Positions 12,671 to 16,039 of a stretch of 16,039 nucleotides of DNA are shown piece after piece (position 1 is the first letter of the stretch; the number at the start of each line of letters is the position of its first letter). The notes beneath the pieces are model-generated. The model was given only the letters and a program-made list of their open reading frames with translations, did no database searches and had not been told where the DNA came from. Location: contig JAKEHZ010000307.1 of the NCBI GenBank assembly GCA_022614735.1, positions 1 through 16,039 on the forward strand, read 5' to 3'. This DNA is from Acidobacteriota bacterium. Lineage in GTDB: Bacteria > Acidobacteriota > Blastocatellia > RBC074. The position numbers were made by a program, and so were the translations under genes.

Positions 12671-13192
12671 TCAAGTCTCTTTCTGCTTGGCGATCTCATT
12701 GATGACGACCACCAGGTTGCGTGGTACGCCGTTGAGCGCCGTGGCGAGGCGTTGAGCCTGCGAATTGAGCAAGAACATCAGCCTACTGACCAGCTCCTCC
12801 TTCGATGGCATGCGGGCGAGCGCGTCAATATCCTTGATCTTGATGACGCGACCCTCGACAATACCGGCTTTGAAAGTGAGTTGCGCATTATCTTTCGCAA
12901 AATTGCTCAGGATTTTGGCCAGGCGGACAGGGTCTTTATCACTGTAGGCGATGGCCGTCATTCCAATGAAGTGCTCCTTCAATGGCTCGAGTGAAGTCCC
13001 TTCAACAGCAAGGCGACAGAGTGTGTTCTTGACTACGCGATAGTTCAACTGCGCTTCACGCAGTGCGCGGCGCAATTCCCAATCTTTTTCGACAGTCAAT
13101 CCCTGAAAGCTGACAACGAGAGCGTTACCCGTCTTGCCGAGTTCCTCTCTCAGGGTGGCGATCTCTTTTTCTTTCTCTTCTCGTGTTTTCAT
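12671..13192 (-). CDS. rplJ: Large ribosomal subunit protein uL10
   Basis: L10 is the base of the L12 stalk. Its N-terminal domain binds 23S rRNA together with L11, and its C-terminal helix carries L12 dimers. The protein has 173 aa, a normal length. Conserved family sequence is visible throughout: an early charged helix (MKTREEKEKEIATLREEL), then LTVEKDWELRRALREA, YRVVKNTLCRLAVEGT, an FIGMTAIAYSDKDPVRLAKIL region, and the C-terminal helix around LMFLLNSQAQRLATALNGVP. The ribosome site is weak (GAGAGA). It lies 57 nt downstream of rplA and 204 nt upstream of rplL. In many bacteria L10-L12 represses its own mRNA through a structured leader; the short upstream spacer here shows only a small GCTCAA/TTGAGC hairpin, so no leader of that type can be claimed. 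Confidence 0.96.
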   Translation of the reverse strand: MKTREEKEKEIATLREELGKTGNALVVSFQGLTVEKDWELRRALREAQLNYRVVKNTLCRLAVEGTSLEPLKEHFIGMTAIAYSDKDPVRLAKILSNFAKDNAQLTFKAGIVEGRVIKIKDIDALARMPSKEELVSRLMFLLNSQAQRLATALNGVPRNLVVVINEIAKQKET

Positions 13193-13249
13193 GACTGATC
13201 TCTCGAATAAAATTCAAGCTCAATTCTCAAATTTGAGCCTAAAAAACTT

Positions 13250-13942
13250 CTATGCCCCGACTGAAGCCGGGTCCACCAGAATGCCGGGCCCCATCGTCGT
13301 CGAGACATTAACTTTTTTGACATATCTGCCTTTCGCCGTAGCCGGCTTGGCCCTGATCACTGCGTCAATCAATGCTTTGGCATTCTCAATGATCTTATCG
13401 GGAGAGAACGAGACCTTGCCGACGCCAACATGAATTACACCGGTTTTATCCACACGGTATTCAACTTTACCGGCCTTTGTCTCTCTGACAGCGCTCGCGA
13501 TATCCGGCGTAACCGAGCCAGTCTTCGGATTCGGCATGAGGCCGCGCGGCCCGAGAATCTTGCCTAAAGTGCCGACCGAGCGCATGACATCTGGAGTTGC
13601 GATCAAGGCGTCGAAACCAAGATAACCACCTTTGATCTTTTCGACCAAATCATCACCGCCAACTTCATCAGCACCGGCTTCCTGTGCTTCGCGTTGCTTC
13701 TCCGGCGAGCCGGCGATGACAGCCACACGCTTGGATTTCCCGAGTCCATGCGGGAGAACGATGGTCCCGCGCACCAACTGGTCGGCTTTACGGGGATCAA
13801 CCCCGAGCACCATTGTCACTTCTACCGTCTCGTCGAACTTGGCAAAAGAGATCTTCTTAGCAAGTGAGATGGCATCGGGCAGAGAATAGAGCTTGGCGTT
13901 CTCGACTTGAGCGAGTGCAGTTTTAAACTTTTTTCCAGCCAT
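13250..13942 (-). CDS. rplA: Large ribosomal subunit protein uL1
   Basis: L1 forms the mobile stalk at the ribosomal E site and helps release deacylated tRNA; in many bacteria it also represses its own operon by binding mRNA. The protein has 230 aa, the normal length. Two-domain L1 sequence is clear: the N-terminal half contains AKFDETVEVTMVLGVDPRKADQ, and the insert domain carries the signature LGKILGPRGLMPNPKTG near 130-146. The C-terminal part has VGKVSFSPDKIIENAKALID. ATG 13942 is preceded by AAAGGA at a good distance. It lies after rplK, separated by a 172-nt spacer that holds palindrome D and a second hairpin close to the rplA start. That spacer is unusually long for rplK-rplA, which are often nearly adjacent. 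Confidence 0.97.
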   Translation of the reverse strand: MAGKKFKTALAQVENAKLYSLPDAISLAKKISFAKFDETVEVTMVLGVDPRKADQLVRGTIVLPHGLGKSKRVAVIAGSPEKQREAQEAGADEVGGDDLVEKIKGGYLGFDALIATPDVMRSVGTLGKILGPRGLMPNPKTGSVTPDIASAVRETKAGKVEYRVDKTGVIHVGVGKVSFSPDKIIENAKALIDAVIRAKPATAKGRYVKKVNVSTTMGPGILVDPASVGA

Positions 13943-13967
13943 TAATTATTTCCTTTCAGGTCTTAGC

Positions 13968-14007
13968 GTGAGAGAGCCGGAACCAGTAAGACTGATGGGC
14001 CTCTCAC
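13968..14007 (-). promoter_or_regulatory. Hairpin in the rplA leader
   Basis: The segments 13968-13978 and 13998-14007 pair as GTGAGAG plus GCC against GGC plus CTCTCAC with one bulged base. The 19-nt loop can form a small inner CAGT/ACTG stem. The structure lies 25 nt upstream of the rplA start codon on the transcript. L1 controls its own synthesis in many bacteria, so a binding site here is possible. I could not match it to the known L1 operator shape. Confidence 0.35.
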
Positions 14008-14041
14008 TCCCTCTTAGAATTGCGAATTGCGGACCCTACTC

Positions 14042-14116
14042 ATTGCGGATTGCGGATTGCGGATTGCGGATTTAAAAGGAAGCTCCTATTAAATCCGCAA
14101 TCCGCAATCCGCAATC
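14042..14116. repeat. Palindrome D: heptamer-repeat inverted repeat after rplK
   Basis: The arms 14048-14075 and 14089-14116 are exact 28-nt reverse complements. The left side has four ATTGCGG units and the right side three, so one unit is unpaired. The right arm overlaps the first two bases of the rplK stop codon (TGA at 14115-14117) as read from the plus strand. The apex (14066-14098) matches that of palindrome C when one of them is reverse complemented, apart from one base change and one single-base gap. Confidence 0.94.
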
Positions 14117-14537
14117 AGATGACCTCAAGACCTAGACTTTTCGCTGTACCTTCAATGGTGCGGATAGCCGATTCGAGATTATTTGTATTGAGATCGGGCA
14201 TTTTAGTTTTGGCGATCTCCTCGATCTGTGCGCGAGTGATCGTCCCGGTCTTCTCTTTATTAGGTTTTCCCGAACCTTTTTCTATTTTCGCCGCCTTCTT
14301 CAGCAAATCAGCCGCAGGTGGGGTCTTCGTTATGAATGTGAAAGAACGATCTGCGTAGACCGTGATGACAACCGGGATTTTAACATCACCCATGTTTCCG
14401 GTCTTCGCGTTGAACTGTTTGCAGAACTCCATAATATTCACGCCTTGCGGGCCAAGCGCCGTGCCGATTGGCGGCGCCGGGTTGGCTTTTCCGGCAGGAA
14501 CCTGGAGTTTAATATAACCCGTAATTTTCTTTGCCAT
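14115..14537 (-). CDS. rplK: Large ribosomal subunit protein uL11
   Basis: L11 binds the GTPase-associated region of 23S rRNA at the base of the L12 stalk and takes part in factor action and the stringent response. The protein has 140 aa, the usual length. The N-terminal domain shows the Pro-rich PAGKANPAPPIGTALGPQGV signature at 15-34, and the C-terminal rRNA-binding domain covers about 72-140, with KTGTITRAQIEEIAKTKMPDLN. The ATG at 14537 follows from the universal MAKKITGYIKLQ start. However, no Shine-Dalgarno sequence is visible: the bases before ATG read AACTGATCTT, and palindrome E begins 14 nt upstream. Its stop codon overlaps palindrome D. It is downstream of nusG in the standard secE-nusG-rplK order. 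Confidence 0.97.
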   Translation of the reverse strand: MAKKITGYIKLQVPAGKANPAPPIGTALGPQGVNIMEFCKQFNAKTGNMGDVKIPVVITVYADRSFTFITKTPPAADLLKKAAKIEKGSGKPNKEKTGTITRAQIEEIAKTKMPDLNTNNLESAIRTIEGTAKSLGLEVI

Positions 14538-14551
14538 AAGATCAGTTTTTG

Positions 14552-14611
14552 GTTTTCAGTTTTCAGTTTTCGTTTCAGAAAAATACGATCTGAAAACTGA
14601 AAACTGAAAAC
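14552..14611. repeat. Palindrome E: AGTTTTC-type inverted repeat between nusG and rplK
   Basis: The arms 14552-14571 and 14592-14611 are exact 20-nt reverse complements around a 20-nt loop. Both are tandem copies of the heptamer AGTTTTC (or its complement). It starts 5 nt after the nusG stop codon and ends 14 nt before the rplK start, so it fills nearly the whole 79-nt spacer. Its base composition is completely unlike palindromes B-D, although the unit length is the same. Confidence 0.92.
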
Positions 14612-14616
14612 TATTT

Positions 14617-15180
14617 CTATCCCTCTTCCGCGAAGGAAACTTTCTCTACCTCTAAAAAACCCAATTCGACCGGGGTTGCGCGGCCGAAGATTGTCACGCT
14701 GACTTTGAGCATATTTTTGTCGTGATTGACCTCCTCGACATTGCCCATAAAGCTCGTGAACGGACCGTGCGTTATTCGCACTGTCTCCCCGCGTTCGAAG
14801 GTGAATTTAGGCTTCGGTTTTTCAGCCGCGATAGCGACGTGATGAACAATCTGATCCACTTCCTCCGGGGTGAGCGGCGTCGGTTTCTGACCGCCAACGA
14901 AGCTCGTCACTTTTGGAGTGCTTTTGATCAAATGCCAGGCCTTATCGGAGATTTCACCTTTCTCGTTGCATTCGATCTCGACCAGCACATAACCGGGGAA
15001 GAACATCCGCGTGCTCTCGACACGCTTCGATCCACGCATCTCGACCACTGTCTCGGTCGGGATCAGGACTTGTGTGACTTCATCCGTCATCCCGAACCCC
15101 TGGATGCGTATGTTCAAGCTATCGCGAACCTTCCGCTCGTAACCAGAATATGTGTGTATAATAAACCACTGCTTCGCCAT
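14617..15180 (-). CDS. nusG: Transcription elongation/antitermination factor NusG
   Basis: NusG binds RNA polymerase across the clamp, affects pausing and termination, and can link polymerase to the leading ribosome. The protein has 187 aa, a typical size. The NGN domain begins at WFIIHTYSGYERKVRDSL (about 5-22) and runs to about 110, including FFPGYVLVEIE. The C-terminal KOW domain (about 125-182) has RGETVRITHGPFTSFMGNVEEV. The start at 15180 fits the conserved N-terminus; the ribosome site is weak (GAG about 6 nt upstream). It lies 20 nt after secE, so the two are probably co-transcribed, and palindrome E follows its stop. The beta and beta' subunits it binds are encoded downstream on the same strand. 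Confidence 0.97.
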   Translation of the reverse strand: MAKQWFIIHTYSGYERKVRDSLNIRIQGFGMTDEVTQVLIPTETVVEMRGSKRVESTRMFFPGYVLVEIECNEKGEISDKAWHLIKSTPKVTSFVGGQKPTPLTPEEVDQIVHHVAIAAEKPKPKFTFERGETVRITHGPFTSFMGNVEEVNHDKNMLKVSVTIFGRATPVELGFLEVEKVSFAEEG

Positions 15181-15200
15181 GTCATCTCAGATTAAAAGAG

Positions 15201-15488
15201 CTAACCGAAAATCCATTTCGCTACCCACTCTATACCCACTATCAAATAGGAGAAGAAGATATCCGTAAGGAATAGGTAGAATGCGAAAAAGAAGATTGCA
15301 ATTACGACAATGATCGTTGTGTTGACGACTTCATTGCGCACTGGCCACGATACTTTTTTCATCTCCAGCTTGACTTCGTGCCAGAACTGTCGAATGTTCG
15401 TGACCCAATTAGGCGACCTGGGACCTATTTGTTGCTCATTTGACTCCGTCGTCGCCCCGGACCCTTCGCGCGTACTCGATGTTGCCAT
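15201..15488 (-). CDS. secE: Preprotein translocase subunit SecE
   Basis: SecE stabilises SecY in the membrane channel for protein export. The protein has 95 aa with a single membrane segment near residues 58-80 (TIIVVIAIFFFAFYLFLTDI). It is preceded by the conserved amphipathic region with EVKLEMKKVSWPVRNEVV (about 38-55), the hallmark of the family. The N-terminal 30 residues are a polar Ser/Thr/Glu-rich tail. This is the short one-helix form usual outside enterobacteria. ATG 15488 is preceded by GAGGTGA (15493-15499), a good ribosome site. It sits between tRNA-Trp and nusG, the standard arrangement. Confidence 0.95.
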   Translation of the reverse strand: MATSSTREGSGATTESNEQQIGPRSPNWVTNIRQFWHEVKLEMKKVSWPVRNEVVNTTIIVVIAIFFFAFYLFLTDIFFSYLIVGIEWVAKWIFG

Positions 15489-15555
15489 TTTCTCACCTCA
15501 ATCGCCGGTGATCCGACTTGGTTTCCCGCAATTCTATCAACACAGAGCATTGATC

Positions 15556-15631
15556 TGGCAGGGGTACCAGGATTCGAACCCGGACTTTCGGTTTTGGAGA
15601 CCGACGTGCTAACCGTTGACACTATACCCCT
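15556..15631 (-). tRNA. tRNA-Trp (anticodon CCA)
   Basis: The minus strand folds as a full cloverleaf. The acceptor stem AGGGGTA (15625-15631) pairs with TACCCCT (15560-15566), with discriminator G at 15559. The anticodon stem TCGGT/ACCGA closes the loop CTCCAAA, giving anticodon CCA for Trp. The T arm CCGGG/CCTGG has the loop TTCGAAT. The 3' CCA is encoded at 15556-15558. tRNA-Trp between tuf/rpmG and secE is a conserved arrangement in many bacteria. Confidence 0.97.
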
Positions 15632-15635
15632 AGAT

Positions 15636-15704
15636 GAGACGGGGCTCCTGTGCGAGGATTCATCAGATTCGCCCAGTCGCCCAGCTGCTCAGTCTCCCCG
15701 TCTC
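15636..15704. repeat. Spacer with 9-bp inverted repeat and short tandem repeats, rpmG to tRNA-Trp
   Basis: The segment 15636-15644 (GAGACGGGG) is the exact reverse complement of 15696-15704, with a 51-nt loop. Inside, the minus strand has GACTGGGC twice in tandem (period 8), and next to the right arm a GAGAC-rich near repeat. It could pair the two ends of the 79-nt spacer in the pre-tRNA transcript. It looks like a decayed relative of the other tandem-repeat palindromes, but it is much weaker. Confidence 0.6.
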
Positions 15705-15710
15705 CCGTCC

Positions 15711-15860
15711 CTACTTCGTCTCTTTATGTGCCGTATGTTTACGGCAAAAGCGACAAAATTTTTTAAACTCCAAACGCTGCGTGGTCTTCTTTTTATTCTT
15801 GTCAGTGACGTAATTGCGATTTTTGCAATCGCCACATTGCAACACGATATTGTCTCGCAT
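15711..15860 (-). CDS. rpmG: Large ribosomal subunit protein bL33, zinc-binding form
   Basis: This small ribosomal protein lies near the E site of the large subunit. It has 49 aa from ATG 15860 to TAG 15711. The sequence starts MRDNIVLQCGDCKNRNYVT and ends FCRFCRKHTAHKETK. Cys9/Cys12 and Cys36/Cys39 form two CxxC pairs, so this is the zinc-binding (C+) type. Bacteria under zinc limitation often keep a second, cysteine-free copy elsewhere; none is in this window. There is no Shine-Dalgarno sequence before the ATG (TGTACAATT), and palindrome F starts 10 nt upstream. An out-of-frame ATG lies 10 nt upstream of the start. It sits between tuf and tRNA-Trp, as in many bacteria. Confidence 0.95.
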   Translation of the reverse strand: MRDNIVLQCGDCKNRNYVTDKNKKKTTQRLEFKKFCRFCRKHTAHKETK

Positions 15861-15870
15861 AATTGTACAT

Positions 15871-15925
15871 AGATGCTAGATGCTAGATGTTAGGAGAGCG
15901 TCCTAGCATCTAGCATCCAGCATCT
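15871..15925. repeat. Palindrome F: ATGCTAG-type inverted repeat between tuf and rpmG
   Basis: The arms 15871-15895 and 15901-15925 match over 23 of 25 positions around a 5-nt loop. Each arm is about three tandem heptamers of ATGCTAG with single-base variants (ATGTTAG left, ATGCTGG right). It begins 12 nt after the tuf stop and ends 10 nt before the rpmG start codon. The two variant positions are not shared between the arms, unlike in palindromes B and C. Confidence 0.92.
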
Positions 15926-15937
15926 AACCCCTATCCT

Positions 15938-16039
15938 CTATTCAATGATCTCCGAGATGGTGCCTGCGCCGACTGTGCGCCCACCCTCGCGGATCGCAAA
16001 TCGCAGCCCCTTCTCCATCGCGATCGGCATGATCAGCTC
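15938..16039 (-). CDS. tuf: Elongation factor Tu, C-terminal 33 codons only
   Basis: EF-Tu delivers aminoacyl-tRNA to the ribosome as a GTP complex. Only the end of domain III is in the window: the frame reads ELIMPIAMEKGLRFAIREGG and then RTVGAGTISEIIE before TAG at 15938-15940. This matches the EF-Tu C-terminus, including the RxGGRTVGAG signature. The gene continues beyond the right edge. It heads this strand order (tuf, rpmG, tRNA-Trp, secE, nusG), and palindrome F follows its stop codon. A second tuf copy elsewhere is common but cannot be judged here. Confidence 0.96.
   Translation of the reverse strand, partial: ELIMPIAMEKGLRFAIREGGRTVGAGTISEIIE

Noticed and set aside
13193..13249. L10-L12 autoregulatory leader before rplJ
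   Set aside because: The spacer is only 57 nt and shows a 6-bp GCTCAA/TTGAGC hairpin without the expected larger structure.

Overview
The window is a bacterial chromosome segment that holds the classical tuf / rpmG / tRNA-Trp / secE / nusG / rplK / rplA / rplJ / rplL / rpoB / rpoC transcription-translation cluster. The whole cluster reads on the minus strand, from right to left. A partial class II lanthipeptide synthetase gene (lanM-like) reads on the plus strand from the left edge and converges on rpoC. Both window edges cut genes: lanM lacks its N-terminus and only the last 33 codons of tuf are present.

Organism: the beta subunit carries an eight-cysteine insertion near its N-terminus (CxC...CxxC...CxxC...CxxC) and other features that I associate from memory with Acidobacteriota. 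The moderate GC content suggests the Blastocatellia side of that phylum. This is an inference, at about 0.65 confidence; no rRNA gene is present to settle it.

Layout from left to right: lanM (1-2761, +); a perfect 47-bp palindrome (2758-2862); rpoC (2876-7195, -), whose best start is a GTG well inside the longest open frame; palindrome B; rpoB (7295-11683, -); a 393-bp gap with a good sigma70-type promoter for rpoBC and a roughly 190-nt leader; palindrome C; rplL, rplJ and rplA (12077-13942, -); palindrome D; rplK; palindrome E; nusG; secE; tRNA-Trp with encoded CCA; a small repeat-rich spacer; rpmG (49 codons); palindrome F; tuf 3' end.

The genes form a growth-control block. It supplies RNA polymerase beta and beta', the L11/L1 stalk and L10/L12 stalk proteins, the zinc-form L33, NusG, the SecE translocon subunit, EF-Tu and tRNA-Trp. 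The lanthipeptide synthetase is functionally unrelated; its precursor peptide and transporter genes are not in the window.

The most unusual content is not protein-coding. Six long inverted repeats sit 0-12 nt from stop codons, and their arms are themselves short tandem repeats. The unit is 7 nt in five of them (ATTGCGG, ATCGCGG, AGTTTTC or ATGCTAG types) and 9 nt in the sixth. Two of them, C and D, share a nearly identical apex in opposite orientations, which points to a dispersed element family. A related-looking 9-nt tandem repeat appears to have been absorbed in frame into the N-terminus of RpoB.
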